From Dioscorea cayenensis subsp. rotundata (taxonomy: Eukaryota; Streptophyta; Magnoliopsida; Dioscoreales; Dioscoreaceae), in assembly GCF_009730915.1 (NCBI RefSeq), contig NC_052486.1:22349589-22413588 (forward strand): a stretch of DNA of 64,000 nt, in the 5' to 3' direction. How positions within the stretch are numbered: position 1 is the stretch's first letter; every line of letters begins with the position of its first letter. Shown one piece after another: positions 14,251 through 29,582 of the stretch. Under the pieces are notes generated by a model. It did not search any database and was not told the origin of the DNA. It worked only from the letters and a program-made list of their open reading frames with translations. The position numbers and the translations under genes were made by a program.

Positions 14251-14984
14251 GAGTTTTATAACATTATTTGGAGTTGTAATGGCAATTTTTTTGACAGTGA
14301 ACTTAATTGCAACAATTTAGATTCTCTTGATGATCATGCACCTCTGCTATAATTATTGCCAAGCATACATTATACATCAGTAGTTTAAACATCGATTTCT
14401 CTCTGCGATAATTGTTGTGAAGCATTCATTATATATCAGTGGTTTAAACATCAATTTCTCTTTTATCTGGTTGAGTTGGTGTTTGATACTCATTTTGACA
14501 AATTGTCCTCAGATTGAATTGATTATGAGGCCAGAAGGAAGCCTAAATCATTTGGTTGGTGTTTTTACTGGTTCTGAGTTTTCTATGGTTGATATGATGG
14601 TTCATCTCATAATAGCATTTCTTGTGTCATAATGTTTTTGTTACTGTTTCATAGGACTGGTATGGAAGACTAGAACATAACAGCAGGTGACTTGGATGAA
14701 CATGCAGACCAGCGATGATAAGCTGCAGGTATGCATGATCTTGTCATAAATGATGTGAAAAGTCAGGCTTGGATTTGGATGCAAGAGATCTTGGTGGGGG
14801 GCGTCACTAGTAGGAAGAAAGTAGTTGAGAAATGAGTAGAACATGCATGTATGTGTGAATTGCATGAACTCTTTCTACCTGATTTTTTTGTTTTTCCATG
14901 TTAAGCCTCTGCTCTCTAACCCTAACCTAAACATTATCATTCCCAAAAAAGCAACTAACCTGGTTCATAATCACCTAGAGTTGC

Positions 14985-14992
14985 TATATAAA
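14985..14992 (+). promoter_or_regulatory. TATA box of the SBT2 gene
   Basis: TATATAAA lies 60 bases upstream of the ATG at 15052, a usual spacing for a plant core promoter with a short leader. Confidence 0.6.
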
Positions 14993-15051
14993 ACTGCCAT
15001 CTTTTTCATTTTCAAGTACCTCAGGGACTTCATAGCTTCGTACCAGCAGCC

Positions 15052-18000
15052 ATGGCTTCTGTAGCCATATGTGCACTGATTATTCTTTGCATTTTATTGG
15101 CTTTATATCAGGGTTCCTTAAACGTAGATGCTGAGGTTTTTCTTGTGGTGATGGAGGATGAATCTGTTATTTCTTATAAGAAGTATTTTCTGCTTTCTCC
15201 CATTGTTCTGTTCTTTCATATGTTATATTATCTGCTTACGCTTTTCTGTGTGTTCCACAGGAGTGGTGATGATGCTCTGAAGTACAAGGAAAAGGTAATC
15301 ACTAGGCATGACATTTTCCTGGAGTCCCTCCTCCCAGCAGATTCCTACTCAAAGCTTTACAGCTACACCCACTTGTTCAATGGTTTTGCTCTTCATACAA
15401 CATCCAGAGAGGTTCCTCACCATCCCTTCAATCATTTTGTATTATTTCTCGTCATACTTGTGCTCATGTTCATGACTATCGAAGAGGTGCACAGTACGGA
15501 ATTTATGGCAGAAGAATATCTGAACTTGGGATTAGTTTTTTATTGATGGATGATAGTATCTCCACAGGCATTGGAAGTCCTTCACAGTGCACAGGGAATT
15601 AGAATTATTCATGAGGATGTCAAGATGGTGAAGATGACCACTCATTCTCCAGAATATCTTGGTCTTCCTACCAGAGTGTGGCCATCGTTAGGTGGCCCTG
15701 ATATGGCTGGTGATGGAGTGGTGATTGGTTTGATAGACACTGGGATCAATCCCAATCATCCCAGCTTCGCTAACCTGAAGCCTGGGCCACCTTCTGACAT
15801 TGGAAAGTTCAGGGGGAAATGTGAGTCAGCTGCACATGAGTTCCCGCTCAATGCTTGCAATGGAAAGATAGCTGGTGCACAATATTTTGCCCGTGCTGCA
15901 ATAGCTTCTGGTGACTTCAATGCGTCTCATGATTTTGCATCCCCTTTTGATAGTGATGGCCATGGCAGGCAAGTTTTTGTGACGTCTTTTAACTTTGGTA
16001 ATTCTTTATCCACCAATTGATTAAATTTGCAATTATCATTGTGGATTGATATTCCCAGCATTAATTCTGATAACTTTTTGAGTTGTATAAAATATCACTT
16101 GCCAGGTACTAAATATGAAATTCACAGAATATTTATTACATGGGCACATTACATTTGTATTCTTGTAATTTGTCTTATTTCATCAGTCACACGGCAGCTA
16201 TTGCCGCTGGGGAATTTTTCGGATCCCAGTCATCTCCAATAACTTCAGTTATGGATTTGCAAGTGGAATGGCTCCAGGAGCACAGTAAGAGGATATATCA
16301 ACTGTTGTGTGAAAAAGAGTAAATTTTGAAATCGTGCTTATCTAACTTGTGGCATCCCTCTTCTGTTTCTTTTCCAAGCATTGCTATCTACAAGGCATAT
16401 ATATTCATTTGGCGGCTACATGTCAGATGTTGTTGCTGCTGTTGACAAGGTTTGGATAATTGACTTTATATAGTTGAATTTCCCCTTGCTGAATGGTGAT
16501 AAAACTGTGTTTTTTATAATTCAAAAGGCAATGATCTTTGATTTGTTATGCATGTGATGTTTCTTTTCTTGGGCAATGTGCTTTCTTCGTTCCTCACTCT
16601 TAAAGGAACAATATTCAGCTACCTTTCATTTCCAGGCAGTAGAAGATGGAGTTGATATCTTGAGCTTGTCAATAGGACCATCTGCAGTTCCCACGGGCCC
16701 TGCTGCGTTTCTCAATATTCTAGAAATGGAGCTGCTTTTCGCTGTTAAAGCTGGAGTTCTTGTTGTCCAGGCGGTTGGCAATGGAGGACCTACTCCTAGT
16801 TCTGTACTCTCTTTCAGCCCATGGATCACAAGCGTGGCTGCCTCCACTATTGACCGCAAGTACAACAACTCGATCGTTTTTGGTAATGGCCAAGTTTTTA
16901 CAGGCACTGCACTCTCCTGTAAGCCTCTTGATCTCCATAGACATATCTATTGCCATTTCCGTAATGTTTATCTATTGTTTATACTACCATAACATAGCGT
17001 GTTAGCATGACTACTTAATGATGTTCACCTCTAGTGTCTTCCTTTCATATATTGTATTCCAGTGCCTACACAGGAGGGGCTTTTCTTGCCACTTGCTGCA
17101 GCAGAGGATGTGTGCAATTGGAATGAAACTTGCATTTTAGCTCGGAACTGCCAGCGACCAGAACCTTTTAATCGGTCCCTCATTCAAGGGAAGCTGATCG
17201 TATGCACATTCAGTGACTTTATATTCTCACCCACCAGCGTCGATTCTATAGTCAGTACTGCTCAGAAAATTGGTGCTGCTGGGTTTGTGATCATTATGGC
17301 CCGTGGACGTAGTTCTGAATTTCTCAATGAAACTACATCGACCTTGAATCTACCACTCCCTGGAATTGTGCTTAGCTCCAGAGAAGCATCAGAGGTATGA
17401 ATTCTCATGATTCTAACAGTAAAATGCTTGCCGGTACTGGCAATAATGCATTAAATCTTCTTGCTGCTCTTGTGCTTCAGGCATTTTGGGATTACTATGA
17501 CAGCCATACATTGCGAAGCAAGAACGAAGTGGTCGTTAATTTTGGCGCGTGTGCAAGGATTCTGGATGGGCGACATGCTGTCTACACTGGAAAGGGGCCA
17601 AGTGTTGCTTCCTATTCATCAAGGGGACCAGATGTAAACAATGCTCTCATGCAGACCGCAGACGTACTAAAACCCAACATCCTGGCCCCTGGAACTTCTA
17701 TATGGTCTGCATGGAGTCCTACAAGCCAAAGTGATCAATACAACATAGGTACCAACATGATAATTTCCTCACCACCCAAAATAATAATCATCTTTGTTTT
17801 TTTTTTTTAAAAAAATTTGCATCGATCCATCTTGTGTTTGTGAATACCCAGGGCAGGATTTTGCCATCCTATCAGGAACAAGCATGGCCACACCCCATGT
17901 AGCTGGTGTGGCAGCTCTGATCAAACAGAAGCACCCGCACTGGAGTCCCGGCAATGATCACCCTCAGCCCTGATGACATCTGCTATGTTAACTGACCACT

Positions 18001-18538
18001 CTGGTGAGCTTTTTATCAGCTCAAGTCCGTGACGGGCCTCACTCCAGCTACTCCCTTTGACTACGGAGCTGGCTTCATCAATCCTTCCCATGCCTTAAAC
18101 CCAGGCTTAGTCTTTGATGCAAAGTTCAGGCAATACATTCAGTTCCTCTGCGTGGTACCAGGTGTGGACGATGAGTCAGTACGAAGTGCAGTTGGCACTG
18201 GCTGCCCGACGGTGAGAAGTGACTGGTGCTCAGACTTGAACACAGCTAGCATAACAGTGTCCAACCTGGTTGGGTCACGGCAGGTAATTCGCAAGGTGAC
18301 CAGCGTGGGGAGCATGGAAGAAAGGTACCAGGTTGTGGTGCGTGAACCAGCCGGGGTGGCTGTGACAGTAAATCCCCAGGCATTTACCATACAGCCGAAC
18401 TCTTCGATGATCCTGAAGATCATGCTTGAAGGCAGGGAAATAGCTAATGATTATACGTTCGGGGAGTTGGTTTTCAATGGTGATAAGAATCATGTTGTCA
18501 AAGTCCCTCTTGCAATCTTTGTTAGCAGTACTTTGTGA
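15052..18538 (+). pseudogene. Subtilisin-like serine protease, SBT2 subfamily, frame-broken
   Basis: Secreted subtilase (S8 family). The ATG at 15052 starts a signal peptide (MASVAICALIILCILLAL). Exons: 15052-15182, 15261-15411, 15568-15968 (GC donor), ~16187-16287, ~16379-16449, 16636-16918, 17063-17394, 17481-17748, ~17852-18001, ~18020-18538. Visible are the I9 propeptide (SKLYSYTHLFNGFA), catalytic Asp (GLIDTGIN), His (DGHGR/S-HTAA across the GC-AG intron), oxyanion Asn region (AVGNGGP), PA domain (exon 17063) and catalytic Ser ([13 protein letters not shown]). The C-terminal Fn3-like domain is intact from 18029. Frame is lost in the His exon (two extra bases near 16208), the following exon (one near 16400) and after WSP in the Ser exon (two single-base gains near 17950). 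Other codons are well conserved, so the breaks are recent or are consensus errors. Confidence 0.85.
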
Positions 18539-19351
18539 TCACAAAATATAGTTTTTAGTTGCAGGTAGTGAAGAGATGCATCCATCATTCCAGTTATATT
18601 TTTCTTAATGTTTTATTGTTGCTTGCTTCAATGAACTTTTCTTGATAAAGATGTTTCAGTTGCAAGCCAAATCAGTATAAACTTGAGTAGAAGGGAACAA
18701 TTTAAGTGATTGATCGAAATAAAGGAATTAATAATTTTGTCTGCATAAAAATATTTAAAAAAAAATTATAATTTAATATTACACAACTTTATTGACTAGC
18801 ATGTTTATTAAACTGGATAGATGAAAATCTTTATTATCTAATATTTTAAAATTAAATAAATCACAATACGCTTGGATGAAATAAAGAAAAGTGCTCATAA
18901 AAAACCTCAACTAATTTCAAATTTCAATCCCGCCTATATAATAACAATTTAAAATTCTTGCTTTTTTATGGATATATAATTAGTTATGATGTTCTCCAGG
19001 GTTATATTCGCAAATAACCCTAAACTATAATAACAGAACACGAACTAAACCCAATAATATTTCCCAAGTTTCATCAGCGTTTTGCAAACATAATAAAAAC
19101 ACTTTAACTTACTAGCTACTTTCTCAACTGATCTTTTATCTTTCAAATTGTTAATTAGTGGTTAATGATTCCTGCTTCAACTCAGATTATGAGTTCAAGT
19201 ACTACATTGACTCAAATTCCCAATCCAACTCTATCTAAAACTCAACAACAATAACAATACATAATACATATAAATACATAAGAGCAAAACCAAGAAACAC
19301 AATTGCTTGAAAAGTTTCAAGTGTTAATTGAAGCATATTCATTCAACAGTG
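18539..19351 (+). promoter_or_regulatory. SBT2 3' flank and AATP1-type promoter, copy A
   Basis: This stretch holds the SBT2 3'UTR and then the upstream region of AATP1. It is shared with block B (30392-31813) and, from 39981, with block C (to 40644). Landmarks are the nonanucleotide TAATATTAC at 18774-18782, a telobox-bearing motif at 18987-19025 (ending ACCCTAAAC), and a TATA box TATAAATA at 19269-19276, 83 bases before the ATG at 19352. No other gene was seen. Confidence 0.6.
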
Positions 19352-19582
19352 ATGGCCTCCAACTCCAAGAAAAGCATGAGTTCAAGGCAAGGTTTCCTTG
19401 CCACCACAGCCTCCATTGCTGCCTCAGCCATGTCGGCACGCTCCCTCTTCTATGATTTCGTCCCTGAAGAAGTTCGAACCTCAATGTTCTCTCAAATAAA
19501 AATCTTCCAAAACCTTTTCTCTCGCGAATTCTCCATGGTCATTCATGACAAGGAAGGAATTACTACCAACAATGTTTACAAG
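19352..19582 (+). pseudogene. AATP1-like AAA-ATPase, truncated copy A (first ~77 codons)
   Basis: The ATG at 19352 opens MASNSKKSMSS and continues colinear with the intact AATP1 copies at 31814 and 40645, through the N-terminal anchor segment (ATTASIAASAMSARSLFYDFVPEEV) to NNVYK. At about 19582 the match stops abruptly and unrelated sequence follows, closing the frame at 19670. The AAA module is absent, so this cannot make an ATPase. Its complete promoter remains and now lies about 0.5 kb upstream of a glutamate dehydrogenase gene. Confidence 0.85.
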
Positions 19583-22698
<3,116 letters not shown>

Positions 22699-23480
22699 AA
22701 CTCTGCAGTTTTGCTGTTCTTCATTCATACTTTTATTCTTTGCAGCAAAGAGTTACAGATAGAGAAGCATAGTCAAAAACATTTTATCATCTTCATTCAT
22801 CCAATTGAGTTTTGGTTTAATTATTTGAACATTGATATGTTGAACTTCTGCAACAATAATGTGACCCATGACTTCCTTCCAATTCAAACTCTGCTCTTTG
22901 TATTCATTCTTCAATTTTCATCACTTACTTTTATGGGTTATTGATCTTGGTTTTAATTTTATTTAATGTGTAATACTTTGTGAAAATCTCAAATTTTTAG
23001 AAAATTAGTATCTGAGATAGAGATTTAAAATTAACCTTTTGTTTTAGTTATTAAACATGTTACTTGAATTAGTTGAAAAATAGACTATGTATTAACTCAC
23101 TTGTTATTTATAACAAAGTGAAAATTTTGAAATTTATAAACACTTCTGGTTATAAAATATGTTTATACATAAATTATTTCATTGCTAAAAATCAATTTAA
23201 ATTTTGGAGGAAAATCATAAATTTAATTTGGGGAATTCAAAAATATATGAAAAAAAAATAAATTTACCCTTCATTTTCTTTTGACACTAGAAATAGAACA
23301 AGGGGTAATTTGGTCTTTTAAAAGAACCGCAACAACAATATGCTTTGGACATTTTTCGTTAATAGCCTGTGTCAAACAGGCAGACACACTAGTTTGTAAT
23401 GGACACGTGTCAACAGGCAAACACACTGGTTGTATGACTCTATATACATACCACCTCCCAAACTTCAAATTGTAGAATCC
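22699..23480. other. GDH copy A 3' flank and intergenic spacer
   Basis: AT-rich and colinear with 51398-52417 of block C, but without the SINE present there. The empty SINE target site is near 23055. No gene recognised. Confidence 0.6.
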
Positions 23481-24960
23481 ATGGCGGGCAAAGAAACCCT
23501 CATCGCCGGAGATCGATCTTCCCCGCCCCCAAGCCTCATCTTCTCGTCCGCAAGCACCTTCTTGCATTTCTCTCGCCGATTCCCTTCTCGAGGTCTCCTC
23601 TCATGTCCTCTGCTTCTCTCTCTCTCAAACCCTTTCTCCGTTTCTCTCTTTCTTGATCTTCTTTTCAATGGTTTCAGATGTAGCAGCCCGATCGGAGTGC
23701 GCTCTATTAGATTTAGTCCTCCGATGAATGGATCAACAATTGATTACCTCTCCTGCAGAATCCTGGACGATGAGCTCGAAATCGGCGGTGAAGGAGCAGC
23801 GGCCGGAAAAGCCTAGGGTATCTTTGTGGATAAGTAGTCGAAGAAGATCAATGATGAGCAAAGCGTGGAGGGTTGGCTGTTGTTTCTGTTACCTTGATGA
23901 TGATCATCGCTGGGCTCGAAGCTGGAAGGTCATGTTTCTTGAAATCCTGGATTTTTTGGAGTTTTGTTCCCTAGTTTTCTTGATTTTTTTTGTTCATAGA
24001 CATGATTATGGTTGGGCGTGTCCTGACGCTGCTTTAAGAGGTACTTGTGTCAAATCTATTGTGTTCTTTGATTGTTCTTTGAGATTTCATTGTTTATGTC
24101 AAAACCCTAGGTTCTTTCGCTAGGGCAGGCTAACAACCTGGTGATCGTCATCACTGTTGTGCATCAGATATGAGGGATCGGATTGGGACAGTGATTGGGG
24201 AAAGACGTGTCATAGGAGCTCTTGATCAGCACCTTTCACTAGTTCTGTTTGCAGCTCTTGTGGTCACAAGGAGGAAAAAGGAGGAAAGTATGCCAACTTT
24301 TCAATTTTGGTTATTACCTCTTCTTGATGTGTTGTTTTCATGAAACATCAGAAAGGATTGCACACTTTTCCTGCATTCATACATGAAATTCATTTGTAGA
24401 ATCTTGTGGACATGCATTCATAAGCATTATGGGAAGATTAACTTGCCTTTGGATTGGTTTATGTAATTACCATTTTTATGTTTGGGCCCTATCCATAAAT
24501 TTTTTTAGTCTTCTCATTTTCTCGTCATTTATACATAAACCTGAACTTGCCTTGGACACAAGCTCTAATTGTGGATACTAACTTGCATTTTCACTATTCA
24601 CTACAGTAAGATGAACAAGATTTTGGACTTTCTCCCCTCAAAATATTAGCCCTTGATGATTTATTAAGATAATAATTATTAGCTCATTCAGGTTCTAGCC
24701 AATCCATATGCAAGAAGTGGGTAGCACAAACTTGATATAATCTCTTCTAAAATGTGGTTGTGGACATTGACTTTTCTGTTAGAATGGATATAAGCAATGT
24801 TCTATGCAAGAGTTGCATTTTTCAAATGATTTATTTTGAACATAAAACTTAAGTTTTAGTGCTTCTACATGTATTCCTCTTCAGGCAAAAGTATATGGGA
24901 TAACTCCAGCAGATTTAGAAAAATTGGGTGATAATATAGGAGTAAGACAATAGTTATTTT
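23481..24960 (+). CDS. Gene X copy A: unidentified duplicated gene, probably degraded
   Basis: The ATG at 23481 opens MAGKET, as in the copy at 52418, but a different frame follows because of a small indel. Exon-like segments conserved with block C include one ending near 23815, one around 24170-24290 (MRDRIGTVIGERRVIGALDQ) ending at a possible donor, and one near 24885-24942 (AKVYGITPADLEKLGDNIG). No known domain was recognised. Between the copies, the segments at 23481-23590 and 23690-23815 appear in shifted frames, so copy A is probably non-functional. The homology to block C ends near 25108. Confidence 0.4.
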
Positions 24961-25117
24961 TTATGACCACACTGCTGACTTTGTCCTGATTTCGAAACTC
25001 TTAGCTTTGTTTCTTGATTCTGGCTGCAATTCTTCATAATTTTAGCCCCATGCTAGCATCATGCAATGCTTTCAGTTACCATGAATTGTTAGTTATCATG
25101 TGAAGTTGATCATGGAT

Positions 25118-25282
25118 TTCCCTAAATCTTTTTTACTAAAGCTGGAACCACCCGTATACAACCACTATTCACAACTCCCAGAAATGTGCCCTCAGCTGAG
25201 AATCGAACTCTCACCACTCGGTGAGAGCTCTATCGGCGACCCGTGTATCAATAGACCCGAAAGTCATTGGTTTGCAAAGATG
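25118..25282 (-). mobile_element. Partial tRNA-headed SINE, minus strand
   Basis: On the minus strand this carries the same tRNA-like head as the SINE at 51771-51993. There is a GGGTCTATTG-type A-box region and a B-box core GAGTTCGATTC (the reverse complement of GAATCGAACTC near 25201-25211). The 3' part is shorter than in the other copy. It lies at the point where homology between blocks A and C ends. Confidence 0.6.
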
Positions 25283-26089
25283 AATGTTGCTTGGTGTGAA
25301 CTACACCCCGCAACAAGCTAAAGTAAAGTAGACGTGTCAAATATATAGAGAAACAACAAGAATTAAATGAAATGATTACAGATTGGCAAATGAATGAATT
25401 CCAAAAGGCCTACTGCCAGCTGATTGATACAGGCAGACAATACAGAAATGTGTGAGAGGAAGCACTGTGGTGTATAGTCCAAAGGATTTGATAGAATAAA
25501 TTTGAAGATGTTATATGAAAGAAATGAAGTACAATAAATATTAAAGCAAGCACATTAACTACAGCTGGGTTCCAAGCATAAAAACATGAGGTATAATAAA
25601 TATTAGGGAAAATAATCTAAAGGTCTTTGGGAAGTTAACAATAGACCTTGAGGTCCATGATGGTTTCAAGATACCCAAAACCCGCTTGCTTTGCAAATCC
25701 ACACTTTCAACATCCTCATTCATGAGGAGTTACTTTTTTACCCCATGCATTTTTCTTTCCTTTTATTTTATCAACCACCTCTGTCGAGCTCCGCAAGGCT
25801 GGGCAAGCTCAACGGAGGCTCACCAAGCCTAGGTGAGTGAGGCCAGGTAATCTCACCCACCAAGCCATGAGCCACATGCAGGCACATGGCGGCGGGCCCA
25901 CAAGCCCTAATTGCGGCCTAATTAGTCATAGTTAGTTCATGGTACTAATAAGTTAGGGAGATGATCAAACAAATTTTTTTTTTTTTAATAATAAAAATCG
26001 ATGCAATTAACAGCAAATGCTCAGGCTAATATACACAATTATAAATCTCGCATGGCGCCAAGGCAAGGGGTAAAACAGTATTTAGTAAC

Positions 26090-26143
<54 letters not shown>

Positions 26144-26410
26144 TTGGTCTCATTAATACAAGTAATTTTCCTCCCAAATCAGTTGTTCTGCTGTTAGTTC
26201 CTCAATATTTCATAAGTATGTCTAGTTTTAGTTGGTAAAAATAGAGTTCAGTCAAACAGCACATTTGATGTTTTCGAAAAACCTGTATTCAAAATATAAA
26301 TACCAAGCAATTATCTTACAGAACAATTCTTACCTCTTATCCTGTCTCACATGTCAATTCTAACTACGCAACACCCAGACAAACATACAAATTACCCATA
26401 CATGTTTAAT
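25283..26410. repeat. Segmental duplicate of 59830-60930
   Basis: Non-coding sequence matching 59830-60930 in the same orientation, including the AAGCTAAAGTAAAGTAG start, a GGCTGGGCAAGCTCAACGGA stretch near 25800 and the CATGGCGCCAAGGCAAGGGG stretch near 26055. An (AAT)n microsatellite at 26089-26142 is far longer here than in the partner copy (60647-60663). No gene recognised. Confidence 0.8.
26089..26142. repeat. (AAT)n microsatellite
   Basis: About 18 uninterrupted AAT units. The duplicated copy near 60650 has about five. Confidence 0.95.
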
Positions 26411-26973
26411 TCAGTGTAGTTAGAAATATGGATCTTACGATTCATATCGTTTTTCATCGGTAAAAGTTCGAATCTTATAAAAGAATCGAAATTGATCTAG
26501 AATCGTTAATAAATCATTTGAATCGGTCCCGAATTAGTTGAATCAGTCCCGAATCAATTGAATCGATATGAATAGAGAAGATGAACCATTCCTAGTTAAT
26601 ACAAGTTTTAAATAAATAAAAAAAAGACAAATCAGCCCTTATTTAATTAATCTTTAAATTTGTTATCGAAAAACAAATTCAAAGATTAATTAAAAGATAA
26701 TGCTTTTTTTTTTAAAATTTCAATATAAAATTAATTTGTTATCTTAAAAAACTTGTAAAGGAAAGAAATTTTTTTATTATTTTTATTATTTTTTAAAATT
26801 TGAACTATTTTTGAAATAACTAATGTTTTTTTTAAATATATATAGGTTTGCTTGATACTTGAAAATATCTTTCAAACTTAAAACATAATCTTAAAATAAG
26901 AAAATGTCTTCCAAACTATTTTATGTTTAGTGCATGACTTAGAATTTATTGTTTTTATTTTTTTGATACAATA

Positions 26974-27040
<67 letters not shown>

Positions 27041-27256
27041 TTCTACTCAAAAAAATAGGAGAAAAAGACACTCCAAGTTTAATTGGAAATCAATAATAAT
27101 AACATTATATAAAGGGTAAAGTTGAAAAAAAATAAATAATGTCTGTGTGGAGCTTTGTGGGTGTCTATGATAGTTTTTTTTTTTAATTGAAATGATTTAT
27201 TCACCTTTTCAAAAAAATAAAAAAAATAATTCAGTGTTTTATCAAAATAGAGAGGC
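26411..27256. other. AT-rich intergenic sequence with a (TA)n tract
   Basis: No gene seen. The stretch 26440-26580 repeats GAATCG-type words, several within TTGAATCGGTCCCGAAT-like units, and a (TA)n tract lies at 26976-27037. Confidence 0.6.
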
Positions 27257-29563
27257 ATGGCATTGAACAAAAACATTTTTGCTATGGCCATGTCTCTTGC
27301 TAGCTCAGCAATGGCATTGCACACTTGCATTAACAAATTTGTACCAGAAGAATTTTGGCATTTTTTTTTCTGGCTAGTTGCTTCTAGTTTCCAAATACTC
27401 TCTTATTAATAATGTTCGAAGTTGTTTACTTCAAGAGCGCGTTAATTTCTTGAAAAATCACCCAACTTTGCCTTATTTTCACTTTAGTCATCCAACTTCA
27501 AAATGTATCAAAGTGATCATTCAAGTTACAAAAACTTTCACTGGATAGTCACTCGAGATTTTTCGGTGCCCAATCGCCTATGTGGCAGCCGAGTTAGCGA
27601 CTGATGTCCACATCATCAAGCTTATGTGGCTTGTTCACATCAAATTAAGTTGTTGAGTCAGCAAAACAACCGACACCTCAGCCTTTTCTTCTTCTTCTTC
27701 CCCTCTGATTCTTCTTCTCTATCCTCTACTTCTTCTTGTCATTGTTCTAGAGATTTCTGAACTGGTGATCAAAGTTTCTCATCTACCTTCTTCATCTTCA
27801 TTCCAATGACTAGATCAGTACAACGACGATGAGCAGGAGTGAGCCCTCTTTCCTCTGCCGCAACTAGATATTGGAGGGAGTAGTAGGTGATGCCAATCCG
27901 ACGAACTAGGCTTCTATAGAAAACATCATCCGAAGAGAATAATCGTACCATCTCATCAGAGCGAGATCGGTTGCTAGGGGTGAGGATAAGGTCGAGCGAT
28001 GAAGAAATGGAAGAAAGATATGCGGAGAATAAAACTTTATCACCGTCATCTTCATTGAGGTAATAGAAGAAGAATCAGAGAAGAAGGAGACCAAGAAAGG
28101 GCTGAGGTGTCAGGTTGTTTTGCCAACTCAGTGACTTAGTCTAACATGGACAAGACATGTAAGCCTGATGATGTGGACATTAGCCACTGGCTCAGCTTTT
28201 AAGGTGGCCACGTAGACTACTGGGCGCCGAAAAGTCTCCAGTTACTGTCCGGTAAAAGTTTTTGTAACTTGAGTGATCACTTTGGTACGTTTTGAAGTTG
28301 AATGACTAAATTGAAAATAAGACAAAGTTGGATGACTTTTTAAGAAATTAATCCCTTCAAGAGCTCACCTTTTTTTTTTTTATCAAAGAAAAAGATAAAT
28401 ACAGCTTAAATAATGTATACCAAGCTACAGTGGCCTACCTTAGTTCCAAAATATCATCTTCCACAAATAAGATCAAAGTGAAGAAACAAGGTTATGAAAA
28501 GAGTTTAGTCATCTCATTGGACACAAGAAACACAAGCAGACATGGCATAGGACGTTTACATTCCATCTATATTAGAGTGGTGGGAGAAAAGTTCAAAGAA
28601 CAAGATAAGACACTACAACTCTTTCACAATGAACATGATGAGTGGATTTCCATCATTCATGACCATCCTTCCACATTTGACACAATGGCAATGGATCCAG
28701 AGCTCAAGCAAATGGTCATGGAGGATTTAACTAATTTTATAAAGCAAAAGGATTTTTACAGGAAAATCGGTAAAGCTTGGAAGCGTGGTTATTTGTTGTA
28801 TGGGCCACTAGGCACCGGTAAATCTAGTTTGATCTCTGCAATGGCCAACTTCCTCAAATTTAACATTTATGGCCTTGAGCTCGCCGGAGTTAGAAATGGT
28901 TCAATTCTTAAGAGACTATTGATTGAGACATCGAATAAATCCATAATTGTTGTCAAAGATATTGATTCCTCGATACCATTTGACAACAGGGATAGCGACG
29001 ATTTTGATGCCAGTGATGCAAAGGTGATAATTTTTTCCCATACATATATATAAACTTCTCTATGATCTTTTTATCTAATATAGCATATTATTCTAATAAC
29101 ATCTCTCATTTGTCTATTGATAAGCTACTCTTTCTTTATTACTAAACCTTGTTGATGGACTTTGGTCAAGTTGAGGTGAAGAGAAAATCATTGTGTTCAC
29201 AACAAACTACAAAGAACGTCTTGACCCAGCATTGCTTCGTCCAGGAAGAATGGATATGCATATCTATATGGGTATTGTAGCCTCTGCATGATTAGGATCT
29301 TAGCTTTCAACTACCATGATGTTAATGATCACCCTTTGTTCAAAAAAATTAAAGCATTGATCCAAGAACTTGAGATAACTCCTGCTTATGTAGCTGAAGA
29401 ACTAATGAGAAGTGATGATAGTGAGGTTGCATTTCAAAGACTCCTCAAGAATCTCCAATGCATGAAAAAAGAAAGAATCAAAGCTAATGAAGATAGTTCT
29501 CTACATGGGAAATCCTTGATTGATCAATATGTGGAGAAGGAAAATGACTTACAAAAAAAATAA
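27257..29563 (+). pseudogene. Diverged AATP1-like AAA-ATPase pseudogene split by a MULE
   Basis: N-terminal codons start at ATG 27257 (MALNKNIFAMAMSLASSAM, then KFVPEEFW), aligning with the AATP1 anchor region. A 917-bp Mutator-like element at 27439-28355 splits the first exon. Coding similarity resumes near 28400 (YLSSKIS) and runs to 29022; the second exon starts near 29135 (LLNLVDGLWSS) and ends at the stop near 29563. Decay is clear. Walker A reads GPLGTGKSS instead of GPPGTGKSS. Walker B reads VVKDID instead of VIEDID, losing the catalytic Glu. A stop replaces Cys after WSS, and one base is missing after MHIYMG. It is far more diverged than the copies in blocks A-C, so it is an older paralogue. 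Confidence 0.85.
27439..28355. mobile_element. Non-autonomous Mutator-like element (917 bp) with long TIRs
   Basis: The two ends are long inverted repeats of well over 200 bp. The left starts GCGTTAATTTCTTG; the right, reverse-complemented, starts GGGATTAATTTCTTAA, and similarity continues through TTTTCGGTGCCCA-type words. A 9-bp target duplication, TTCAAGAGC, flanks it at 27430-27438 and 28356-28364, the size typical of Mutator. There is no transposase ORF; the inside is pyrimidine-rich, unidentified sequence. It sits within an exon of the AATP1-like pseudogene. Confidence 0.9.
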
Positions 29564-29582
29564 ACGGTTAAAGTATGCCATA

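Noticed and set aside
25195-25282. A tRNA gene (B-box-like GAGTTCGATTC)
   Set aside because: The tRNA-like head lacks a consistent cloverleaf and matches the SINE at 51771-51993.
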